Source: Sediminicola sp035798135 (lineage in GTDB: Bacteria > Bacteroidota > Bacteroidia > Flavobacteriales > Flavobacteriaceae). Taken from it: 64,000 nt of DNA. The notes beneath the pieces were generated by a model that ran no database searches, was not told the DNA's origin, and worked only from the letters and a program-made list of their open reading frames with translations. The DNA is taken from the NCBI GenBank assembly GCA_035798135.1, contig JAPFBR010000001.1, positions 1 to 64,000 on the forward strand. Direction: 5' to 3'. The position numbers and the translations under genes are program-made. This document shows, piece by piece, positions 8,278 through 15,229 of the stretch (positions are counted from its first letter, which is position 1; each line of letters starts with the position of its first letter).

Positions 8278-8637
8278 ATGAAAATGAATAAAATTTTAAA
8301 AACTCTATTGACTTGGTTACCTTCTGTAGTAATTACTTTGTTTTTTATACCAAATGCTTTAGACAAAATACTTAACTCCAATCAAACGGACAAAATTGTT
8401 GCGAATAGCACTATAATGATTACTACGGGAATATTTCTTTTAATATCGACAGCATTGTTCTTGTACAATTAGACAATACTAATCGGAACTACTCTTTTAG
8501 CTCTGTATATGACTTTTATAGTGTTTATTCATATGTATAAAGGAAAACCTTATGAAGTGGCAATTTTGATTGTGATGGCAACTATTTTCGCTGCGCATAT
8601 TAGAAATCCTGAAATATTTCATCAAAGCAAAGAATAA
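8278..8637 (+). pseudogene. DoxX-like four-helix membrane protein with an in-frame stop
   Basis: The frame starting at 8278 is open for 64 codons, meets TAG at 8470-8472, and then continues in the same frame for 55 more codons to TAA at 8635-8637. Together the 120-codon frame encodes four hydrophobic helices with the pattern of small DoxX-like proteins (PNALDKI early, PYEVAI and HIRNPEIF late). One substitution has probably broken the gene. Suppression or a sequencing error would look the same. First gene of a two-gene cassette. Confidence 0.6.
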
Positions 8638-8695
8638 AAAAGATTTATCGAACTGAATAGCTATCTAAATAGTTAACAAAATCAAGTAGTAAACA

Positions 8696-9073
8696 ATGAA
8701 ATTTATACCCTTAACTATTATAAGTCTGATTAGTATTGTTTACGCGATTTACACCAAAGATAATGAAGCACCTTTCATGTTTGATAATTTTGAACTCCGT
8801 ACTTCAATCAAGTTTGATTATCTATTAAATTCATTATTTAAATTGAAACATATTCTTCATTACATAATCACCTATTGGTTAGGTATATATGCTTTTGGTA
8901 AAAATGAACATAAGAAAGTGATTCTATTCTGTTTAGTTCTTGGTTTGCTCATTGAAATTCTTCAAGGCTTTGTACCAACAAGAGGAGGGTCATTGACTGA
9001 TATCGCACCGAATATTTTGGGAATACTAATTGGTTATGTAACTTCTACTGTTCTGAAGTTTAAAACAAATTGA
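8696..9073 (+). CDS. VanZ-like membrane protein
   Basis: A 125-residue membrane protein with the VanZ pattern: a first helix (1-18), the HILHYIITYWLG helix, then LLIEILQGFVPTRGGSLTD and NILGILIGY. The E-x(n)-RGGSLxDixxNxxG signature is complete. VanZ proteins are linked to teicoplanin tolerance and phosphatase-like membrane roles, but most members are uncharacterised. It is the second gene of the cassette after the broken DoxX-like gene. Confidence 0.8.
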   Translation: MKFIPLTIISLISIVYAIYTKDNEAPFMFDNFELRTSIKFDYLLNSLFKLKHILHYIITYWLGIYAFGKNEHKKVILFCLVLGLLIEILQGFVPTRGGSLTDIAPNILGILIGYVTSTVLKFKTN

Positions 9074-9182
9074 CTCTAATCAAATTTGAGGAAATAGAAG
9101 AACAAGAGGAAAAAACAAATGATTAATTTGACTTTATTTTGAAAATCAATATTGACTTGACTATTGATAATAAAAAACGATT

Positions 9183-9325
9183 TGCCAACACCGTATAAAA
9201 TTAATGGCTAGTTCTCGCCTACTTACGAACCCCGAAGCGTCGGGGCTCGCGGATTTTCTATTTGGTTTGTATTTGCTAAATTAGGTGCTTAAACACGCAA
9301 CTAATCTTATACAATCACGTTGGCA
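9183..9325 (+). repeat. attC-like site 8
   Basis: R'' TGCCAAC at 9183-9189, R' GTTGGCA at 9319-9325. This is the only site in the main array, besides sites 2 and 3, whose two boxes match each other. The stem GTATAAAATTAATGGC pairs with GCAACTAATCTTATAC. The interior has the hairpin CCCCGAAGCGTCGGGG. Confidence 0.88.
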
Positions 9326-9382
9326 ATAATTAAAAGCAACCTCAAAAGAATAGTCACATCTTTAAATTATAAAATGTGCAAA

Positions 9383-9883
9383 ATGAAAGTTAAATATTAT
9401 TTGATAGCAGCCCTATTGTTTTTTATCGCTTGTGATAAATCAAAGGATGAACCAATAACTGCAGACGAATCCTTGATGGTTGGTAAATGGGAACAAACCG
9501 AGGCTTTTATAAGTGCAGGTGGGCCTCAATATTGGGTGGATGTTGAAAATGGAGAAGAAATTGAATTTTTTGAAAACGGAACATTTTCTTCGAATAGATT
9601 TACTAAATGTAGGATTGGTAAATTTTCGATAGTAGAAAATAAATTATTCCTGGAATATGACTGTGACGGATTTGACACTCAGTCGGAAAATGATGAAGGT
9701 TTCATAACATATGAATTAGAGTTTTCATCGAATTACTTTATACTCACACCAACTAGCGGACCAATTTGCATTGAAGGTTGTAGTTATAAATATCAAAAAA
9801 AAGTAACAATAGCTATAAGTAGTGCGGAGTTTGATGTACAAACCAAAGTAATCGTATATTTACTATGTCCGCAAAATCTTTAG
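9383..9883 (+). CDS. Lipocalin-like lipoprotein, reading frame run on into the attC-like site
   Basis: The start at 9383 gives a lipoprotein signal (YYLIAALLFFIAC, lipid-bearing Cys near residue 17) and a small beta-rich domain (LMVGKWEQTEAFI) like DUF4488/lipocalin-like proteins. Earlier in-frame starts would lie in the recombination site. The last 25 or so codons (from about 9804) lie inside the attC-like site 9. Removing one A from the A8 run at 9796-9803 would give TAA within the AAGTAAC box. So the C-terminal tail is probably produced by a +1 slip and is not part of the native protein. Confidence 0.7.
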   Translation: MKVKYYLIAALLFFIACDKSKDEPITADESLMVGKWEQTEAFISAGGPQYWVDVENGEEIEFFENGTFSSNRFTKCRIGKFSIVENKLFLEYDCDGFDTQSENDEGFITYELEFSSNYFILTPTSGPICIEGCSYKYQKKVTIAISSAEFDVQTKVIVYLLCPQNL

Positions 9884-10006
9884 TCCCGAAGTTTCGGGAT
9901 TGCTCTGGCGAAAAAATATAAATCAAAACAAAAAGCTTTTGCTACGTGCGAAGACGGAAAAAAAAGTTTCCTTGCCTCCGCACTACTCATAGCTGAAACG
10001 TTGTGG
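9801..10006 (+). repeat. attC-like site 9
   Basis: Left box AAGTAAC at 9801-9807, right box GTTGTGG at 10000-10006. The stem AGCTATAAGTAGTGCGGAG pairs with CTCCGCACTACTCATAGCT almost perfectly, if the outermost bases at the right are read as CTCCGCACTACT. The left box does not match the cassette start GTTGGCA at 9319, one of two such exceptions. Confidence 0.75.
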
Positions 10007-10024
10007 TGCATTTAAAACTGGCAA

Positions 10025-10558
10025 ATGAAAGACAAAATAGAAATTCAATTAAGTAAGACTAAAATTCTACTACTTTTAATCGGAGCGATAGCATTTGTAG
10101 TATTTGGAATTTTATTCATTCTAAACCCTGAAAAATTTCAAAGCCCAATATTTCGAAATCCCGAAACTATCAGAATTGCAGGAATAGCATCTGTAACGAT
10201 TTTCGGACTTTGTTTAATATTCATAGCAAGAAAGCTATTCGATAACAAGGTTGGACTGACAATTGACCAGAATGGTATAACTGACTACTCAAATGCGACA
10301 AGCGTTGGACTCATCGAATGGGCTGACATTACAAATATCAGAACTGTTCATGTGGCATCAACAAAGATTCTAATGCTTGAGACGGATAAACCTGAAAAAT
10401 ACATTGAACGAGCTAAAAATGGAATCTCTAAACGAGCGTTGAATGCAAATCACAAAACGTACGGTTCGCCATTATCGATTATTTCCCATTCATTGAAAAT
10501 AAAATATGACGATTTGGAAAAACTGATTAGAGAAGAATTTGAGAAGAGAAAAAAATAA
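10025..10558 (+). CDS. STM3941-like membrane protein with PH-like domain
   Basis: This 177-residue protein has two membrane helices (about 15-33 and 50-68), then a soluble part with the pattern LTIDQNGITDYSNATSVG and IEWADITNI typical of bacterial PH-like (STM3941 family) proteins. The function is unknown. It is the sole gene of a cassette with GTTGTGG/CCACAAC ends matching over 9 nt. The ATG is 18 nt after the start box. Confidence 0.7.
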   Translation: MKDKIEIQLSKTKILLLLIGAIAFVVFGILFILNPEKFQSPIFRNPETIRIAGIASVTIFGLCLIFIARKLFDNKVGLTIDQNGITDYSNATSVGLIEWADITNIRTVHVASTKILMLETDKPEKYIERAKNGISKRALNANHKTYGSPLSIISHSLKIKYDDLEKLIREEFEKRKK

Positions 10559-10567
10559 AAAACGACA

Positions 10568-10698
10568 CCACAACAAGGGCTGTAATTCATTGTGGCGGTA
10601 TGCAAAAAACTAAAATAATAACCATCAAACGGCCTGCTTTCATAAGAGGAAAAGTCTACGACGTTCTACAGAACGAAATCATAGCCTAGGCGCAAGGT
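10568..10698 (+). repeat. attC-like site 10
   Basis: R'' CCACAAC at 10568-10574. The right box is degenerate (GCAAGGT at 10692-10698 where GTTAGGT is expected). The stem GGCTGTAATTC pairs with GAAATCATAGCC. Confidence 0.8.
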
Positions 10699-10728
10699 TT
10701 CATATAATAAAACTAAAATTCAAAAATC

Positions 10729-11178
10729 ATGAAATTATTTATCAGTACCATTTCCTTAGTCTTATTCTTTTGGAGTATTAATGTAGAATCTCCAAATAGC
10801 AAACAAAATAGTTTACAGCAGCCTACTAATTCAGTTTTAGAAAAGAACTGGAATAATGACTTTAATGGTATATGGATTAATGAGGATGACCAAACTAAAG
10901 GTACTCCAAAATGCAAAATTTCCTATAAAAACAACAGTTTTGTTGTCCAAATGTGGGGCTCCTGTCATCCACAAGACTGCGATTGGGGCGAAAAAGTGTC
11001 AAATGAGGTGAAAAAAGGAACCAATAAATTTGAACTTCTTTGGGATCACGAATTTGCTGAAAGCGTTATAACTTATGAAATCATTGAAGGGAAACTAAAA
11101 TTGACACATAATAGACGTTATAAAGATCATTCAGGAAGAGAAGGTTTTACAAGTATTGAATACTTCATAAAGAAATAA
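10729..11178 (+). CDS. Small secreted protein with WGSCHPQDCDWG motif
   Basis: A 149-residue protein with an N-terminal signal peptide (about residues 1-18) and a compact beta-rich domain holding WINEDD and WGSCHPQDCDWG. The two cysteines of this motif are probably the functional or disulfide-bonded pair. The motif recurs in uncharacterised secreted proteins, but I cannot name the family. It is alone in its cassette (start box degenerate at 10692, end box ACCTAAC at 11187). Confidence 0.6.
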   Translation: MKLFISTISLVLFFWSINVESPNSKQNSLQQPTNSVLEKNWNNDFNGIWINEDDQTKGTPKCKISYKNNSFVVQMWGSCHPQDCDWGEKVSNEVKKGTNKFELLWDHEFAESVITYEIIEGKLKLTHNRRYKDHSGREGFTSIEYFIKK

Positions 11179-11186
11179 GAACGAAA

Positions 11187-11317
11187 ACCTAACAAAGGCT
11201 ACAAATCATTGTGGCAATATGTAAAAAACGAAAATAGAAACCATCAAACGGCCTAATTTCATAAGTGGGAAAGTCTACGACGTTCCCCACAACGAAATCA
11301 TAGCCGAAGCGTTGGCA
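11187..11317 (+). repeat. attC-like site 11
   Basis: R'' ACCTAAC at 11187-11193, R' GTTGGCA at 11311-11317. The stem GGCTACAAATC pairs with GAAATCATAGCC. The interior is nearly identical to sites 6 and 10. Confidence 0.85.
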
Positions 11318-11361
11318 GTAATTCGATACGTAAAATTTCATTTTAACTAAATCTCAAAAAA

Positions 11362-11790
11362 ATGAAAACGACAACATTTCTAACATTTGTGGGTGATCAA
11401 TGCGGCAAGGCAGAAGAAGCGATAAATTTCTACACTTCTATATTTCCAAATTCGGAAATTAAAAGCTTGACAAAATACTCTGAAGGAGAGGCTGGAGGAA
11501 CACCGGAACTTATCAAATATGGAGTATTTACATTAAATGGTTCAGAGTACATGGTTTCCGAAAGTAATTTTAATCACGCTTGGTCATTTACGCCTGGGGT
11601 ATCACTGTTCGTTTCCTGCAACTCTGAAAATGAGATACAAACTTTATTCGAAGAACTTTCTTCAAATGGAGGCCAGATTATGGTTCCTCTTGACAACTAC
11701 GAAGGTTCAGGAGATTACGGCTTTGGTAAAAAATTCGGATGGTGTGAAGACAAATATGGCATTTCATGGCAACTTAACCTTTCAGAATAA
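11362..11790 (+). CDS. VOC family protein (PhnB-like)
   Basis: A 142-residue glyoxalase-fold protein of the PhnB/3-demethylubiquinone-methyltransferase-like type. The motif KAEEAINFYTSIFPNS (residues 16-31) is diagnostic, as are the FGWCEDKYGISWQLN end and the YMVSESN strand. Members of this group are often carried on plasmids and cassettes and mostly lack a proven substrate. It probably shares one cassette with the SRPBCC gene downstream, because no palindrome lies between them. Confidence 0.85.
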   Translation: MKTTTFLTFVGDQCGKAEEAINFYTSIFPNSEIKSLTKYSEGEAGGTPELIKYGVFTLNGSEYMVSESNFNHAWSFTPGVSLFVSCNSENEIQTLFEELSSNGGQIMVPLDNYEGSGDYGFGKKFGWCEDKYGISWQLNLSE

Positions 11791-11896
11791 ATGAGATGAA
11801 AAGAACAAGCAACAAGGTTAGAAACTAATTTAGTGTAAAGGCTAATCTTTAACTTGTGTAAACCATGTGCCTTAAGGGCATTACAAAAAAGAAATA

Positions 11897-12337
11897 ATGA
11901 TTAACAGATTAGAATTTTCCATTGATATCAAGGCTGAAAAAACCACGATTTGGAACGCACTCTGGAATCAGAGCTCCTATCGCGAATGGGCTAGTGTTTT
12001 CTTTGAAGGGTCTTATGCTGTAACTGACAATTGGGAAGAAGGCAGTAAAGTACATTTCCTTGCCCCAGACGAAAGTGGTATCTACAGTATTATCGAAAAA
12101 CACAACCCGAATAAAATTATCCGGTTTAGGCATATCGGAAATGTATTGGGAGGAAAGGAGCAACCCATTGATGATGTAGCAAAAAAATGGTCGGGAGCTA
12201 CAGAAATTTATACACTTACTGAAGGAACAGATTTCAACACCCTTACCGTTGAAATAGATGTCCTGGATGAGCATCTGGAATTTATGACAAAGACATTTCC
12301 AAAAGCACTTGAGAAAGTGAAGAACAACTGTAGCTAA
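11897..12337 (+). CDS. SRPBCC domain protein (AHSA1-like)
   Basis: A 146-residue START-like protein. The N-terminal pattern INRLEFSIDIKAEKTTIWNALW and the segment WEEGSKVHFLAPDESGIYS are typical of the AHSA1/SRPBCC family, which binds hydrophobic ligands or acts with Hsp90-like partners. The substrate is unknown. Its TAA stop lies within the cassette end box AGCTAAC, as with the gene at 4599. A 106-nt gap with no stem separates it from the VOC gene, and the cassette start and end boxes match at only 5 of 7 positions, so two cassettes may have fused. Confidence 0.82.
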   Translation: MINRLEFSIDIKAEKTTIWNALWNQSSYREWASVFFEGSYAVTDNWEEGSKVHFLAPDESGIYSIIEKHNPNKIIRFRHIGNVLGGKEQPIDDVAKKWSGATEIYTLTEGTDFNTLTVEIDVLDEHLEFMTKTFPKALEKVKNNCS

Positions 12338-12509
12338 CAACGCATATGTATTTATTTTGCCATTCCTCTTGTCGGAGAAATTTTAACTACTTTTAAAAAA
12401 GGTCACAGCTGAAAAATCCGTAGCGACAACCTCCCTTAATTTGCATGGGCATTTTTGGTCCATCCAGTTTGTCCTATGGCAAAACAAAATATATACAAGC
12501 ACGTTGTGT
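12332..12509 (+). repeat. attC-like site 12
   Basis: R'' AGCTAAC at 12332-12338, R' GTTGTGT at 12503-12509. The arms TGTATTTATTTTGCCAT and ATGGCAAAACAAAATATATACA pair with one insertion. Confidence 0.8.
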
Positions 12510-12525
12510 GTAATTATAATAAAAA

Positions 12526-13026
12526 ATGATAGAAAAGGTAATTGAATACCAAAACCAATCTGAAATAAATTTCGAAAACACTAAAAATCTAAGTACGATT
12601 TCTAATTATATCGTAGCTTTTATTTTATTCATTTCATCCACATTTTTTGCTGCATTGACTTTTCCATTTAGATATATTTATAAAAAAATATTTCACAACA
12701 ATAGTGACTCCAAGATTCTAACACTTGATGAAAGCAACATTGAAACATTCTTAAACAAGGAGGAATTAGTATTGATTGATTTTTGGGCTGAATGGTGTGG
12801 CCCTTGTGTAATGATGAGTTCAATAATTGAGAAATTCGCATCCGAATCAAAAAATATTAAAGTGGGAAAGGTCAATGCTGACTTTAATAAAAGTATAATT
12901 GACAAATACCAAATAAGAGGTCTACCTCAATTTATATTAGTTGAAAACGGAAATGAAATTAAAAGATTTGCAGGTGCAATGACAAAATCTGATTTGATTA
13001 AATTCTGCAATAATCAAGATAAGTAA
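12526..13026 (+). CDS. Membrane-anchored thioredoxin
   Basis: A 166-residue protein with a membrane helix (about 27-50) and a thioredoxin domain (about 65-160). The active site is WCGPC with C91 and C94, the cis-proline loop is GLPQF (P134), and FWAEW precedes the active site. The N-terminal anchor is unusual for a thioredoxin. The domain could face either side of the membrane. Bounded by GTTGTGT and ACACAAC, the ends of this cassette are complementary at 13 of 14 positions. Confidence 0.85.
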   Translation: MIEKVIEYQNQSEINFENTKNLSTISNYIVAFILFISSTFFAALTFPFRYIYKKIFHNNSDSKILTLDESNIETFLNKEELVLIDFWAEWCGPCVMMSSIIEKFASESKNIKVGKVNADFNKSIIDKYQIRGLPQFILVENGNEIKRFAGAMTKSDLIKFCNNQDK

Positions 13027-13030
13027 CTAC

Positions 13031-13179
13031 ACACAACATAGGTTACCTGCAAATAGCGGGCATTCCAGTGAAAAGTGATATTTTAGTCATCAAGTAACAA
13101 ACAACTAAGCCGACAATCCCGATAGCTTTCGGGACGCGTCCCTACTCCACGCTACTTGTATTACCCAAGACCGTTAGCA
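13031..13179 (+). repeat. attC-like site 13
   Basis: R'' ACACAAC at 13031-13037, R' GTTAGCA at 13173-13179. The stem includes CAAATAGCG facing CGCTACTTG. This is the last well-formed site before the array gives way. Confidence 0.8.
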
Positions 13180-13244
13180 TCATTATTCGAAATCTCCTTA
13201 GTTAATTTATTATAATACCTTTAGAGAAACCAACCAACTCTTTA

Positions 13245-13934
13245 ATGATAAAATTCTTTCGGAAAATCCGCAAAAATATGCTTGCCGAAGGCAAAACAGG
13301 AAAGTATCTAACATATGCCCTTGGTGAGATTGTATTGGTTGTTTTAGGAATCCTAATTGCGCTCTCAATAAATAACTGGAATCAGTCGCTGAAGCAAAAT
13401 ATTGCTCAAAATGAATTTCTACAGGGCATCAAAACTGACTTAAAAAAAGACAAAGAATATATTGATCTTATTATTCAACTACAGAAACCAAAGCTTGAGG
13501 TATTTGATCTCTTAAACATGGAGTTACCAGAATTCTATCATGGGAACCAAATAGCCGTGGATTCTTTATTTAAAATATATTTTACCAGCCAGCGTACATT
13601 TTATCCAATTTCCGGTTCTTTCCAATCGGCCGTTTCAGGCAATGAAATTAATTCCTATAAAGACAAAGTTATTTCAAGTTCACTTATCAAGCTTTATAAT
13701 ACCACCTATGAAAGATTAATTGACAATGGTAAAATCAGTGATGATAGGTGGGATTATCTTAGTAGAAAATACAGCCATGAAAGACGAGTTGGAATTAGTC
13801 AAAACATGAGCGATTCACGGCTTTCTGAACTCTTGGATGACATGTATCACCATTTTGTGCATATGCGTTGGTATCAAAATCAATTAATAGATACTCATCG
13901 AGAGATTGATAAAATATTAGTAAAAATTGAATAA
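13245..13934 (+). CDS. DUF6090 family membrane-anchored protein (copy 4)
   Basis: A 229-residue protein with the family start (IKFFRKIRKNML, GKYLTYALGEIVLVVLGILI, ALSINNWNQ) and one membrane helix. The soluble part is helical with no recognised motif. It follows the start box GTTAGCA at 13173. Only 38 nt separate it from copy 5, and those 38 nt contain a cassette-type leader, so a recombination site appears to have been deleted here. Confidence 0.8.
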   Translation: MIKFFRKIRKNMLAEGKTGKYLTYALGEIVLVVLGILIALSINNWNQSLKQNIAQNEFLQGIKTDLKKDKEYIDLIIQLQKPKLEVFDLLNMELPEFYHGNQIAVDSLFKIYFTSQRTFYPISGSFQSAVSGNEINSYKDKVISSSLIKLYNTTYERLIDNGKISDDRWDYLSRKYSHERRVGISQNMSDSRLSELLDDMYHHFVHMRWYQNQLIDTHREIDKILVKIE

Positions 13935-13940
13935 CCTAAT

Positions 13941-13971
13941 GTTGTTCTTTATCATGACAAACCGCTAAGCA
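13941..13971 (+). repeat. Cassette leader scar between two DUF6090 genes
   Basis: GTTGTTC at 13941-13947 followed by TTTATCATGACAAACCGC closely matches the leader GTTGTGCTTCATTATGACCAACC of the cassettes at 1218 and 3141. There is no left arm or palindrome: the preceding gene ends 7 nt upstream. Best read as an attC-like site lost by deletion. Confidence 0.6.
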
Positions 13972-15015
13972 ATGATAAAACTCTTTCGTAAGATCCGACA
14001 ACAATTACTGACTGAAAACAAATTCAGTAAATATCTGATGTATGCAGTTGGAGAAATTATTCTTGTAATTATTGGAATATTAATAGCCCTGTATATAAAT
14101 AATAAAAACGAGATCGGTAAAAATGAAGATAAGTTCCTTTCCAATTTATTACTGGTTCATAAAGAATTAGAAAATAACATTCAAGGAACAACTAGAAATT
14201 TAAACTACTATTTTAATAAGGACTCCCTTATTTATTCAATAATGGCTGACACCTTGACGATTGATGATTATAAAAATGCTCAAATTAGTAATGAAAATAC
14301 AGATGGGGGATTAGGCTTGAGCTACGTGATATTCAACACTACAAAAGCAACTATTTTAAACAATAGTTTTATTAAATTAAGTCAAAGCACAGATAAGGTG
14401 CCTGAAAAATATTACCCTATTATCCGGGATCTTGAAAAAGTATATTCACATCATAGAACAGCTGTAATAGATTGGAACAGTAAAATGCAATCCTTGGAAA
14501 ACGACAATGTGGCAAAATTCAGCGATACATATGACTGGTTTAGTAAATTATACTTTTTTGCTCAGCCAAATAATGACGCTTTTAATTTCTTTATAGAAGA
14601 TCCCAAATATAAAAACTATATTTCTCAATATTATTTTTTGTTAAAAGAACAAAGGGATCATATTCAAGCCTTCAGAATTGAGGCTACAAAATCTTATTTT
14701 TCTATTGCCAAATTATTGAATTTACATGAAGAAATAGCGTCAAAGGATACCAATTTTATTGTAAAAAAAGAGATGCTACTTTGTTATGAAGGAAGGTATT
14801 CAGACAAGTCGGGAGACACTTTTAAAATAGTAATGGATGCCAACAGTTTATTTGTTACTGATAATGGAACTAAATCCGAATTGATTTCTTTATCACCTAC
14901 TAAATTTATGGTGCAAAATGCGATGTTTACCTTTAAAAAAACTACTGAATGTGATGTTCCAGGGTTTGTTTTTCATATACAAGGACAAGTATTTCATTAT
15001 ACTAAAAATGAATAA
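13972..15015 (+). CDS. DUF6090 family membrane-anchored protein (copy 5)
   Basis: At 347 residues this is the longest DUF6090 copy. It keeps the anchor (IKLFRKIRQQLL, SKYLMYAVGEIILVIIGILI), then has a helical region to about residue 270 and a distinct beta-rich tail (about 273-347: CYEGRYSDKSGDTFKIVM ... PTKFMVQ) like the small lipocalin-like domains appended to hydrolases. The added domain supports the idea that a constant membrane anchor carries exchangeable modules. Function unknown. Confidence 0.78.
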   Translation: MIKLFRKIRQQLLTENKFSKYLMYAVGEIILVIIGILIALYINNKNEIGKNEDKFLSNLLLVHKELENNIQGTTRNLNYYFNKDSLIYSIMADTLTIDDYKNAQISNENTDGGLGLSYVIFNTTKATILNNSFIKLSQSTDKVPEKYYPIIRDLEKVYSHHRTAVIDWNSKMQSLENDNVAKFSDTYDWFSKLYFFAQPNNDAFNFFIEDPKYKNYISQYYFLLKEQRDHIQAFRIEATKSYFSIAKLLNLHEEIASKDTNFIVKKEMLLCYEGRYSDKSGDTFKIVMDANSLFVTDNGTKSELISLSPTKFMVQNAMFTFKKTTECDVPGFVFHIQGQVFHYTKNE

Positions 15016-15229
15016 AACAATAACGAACTTTAAAAGCGTATAAGTAATGCTTCCTTTGCCATGCAGACCATTGAAAATGAAGTACCTATAAAATAAATCA
15101 CATTTTACAGCAATAAAAGATTACATTTATTGCTAGACTTTAAAACAACCGATTATGAGTTCTAGTTATGGCTTGAATCAAAAGCCTAGAGCCCTTTAAT
15201 AGAAGGTAAAATAAAGTTGAACAACTCAA

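Larger units (their letters stand above)
1..13179 (+). mobile_element. Integron-like gene-cassette array with attC-like sites
   Basis: Thirteen complete cassettes lie head to tail, each with a start box GTTNNNN and an end box that is its reverse complement, followed by an imperfect palindrome. The pairs seen are 75/1013, 1218/2035, 2212/3016, 3141/3936, 4064/4896, 5088/5363, 5487/8112, 8233/9183, 10000/10568 and 12503/13031 (perfect over 7 nt). Pairs 10692/11187 and 11311/12332 match at 5 of 7, and 9319/9801 does not match. Integron cassettes are known to have R' (GTTRRRY) and R'' (RYYYAAC) boxes that pair in the excised circle. No integrase gene is in the window, so the array resembles a cluster of attC sites lacking an integrase. 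That this is a true integron relative is inference. It continues to the left of the window. Confidence 0.8.

Noticed and set aside
1..13179. The repeats as simple transcription terminators or REP-like elements
   Set aside because: They are too long, their inner stems are interrupted, they lack T runs, and their outermost boxes match the far end of the same cassette rather than the near side of the site.
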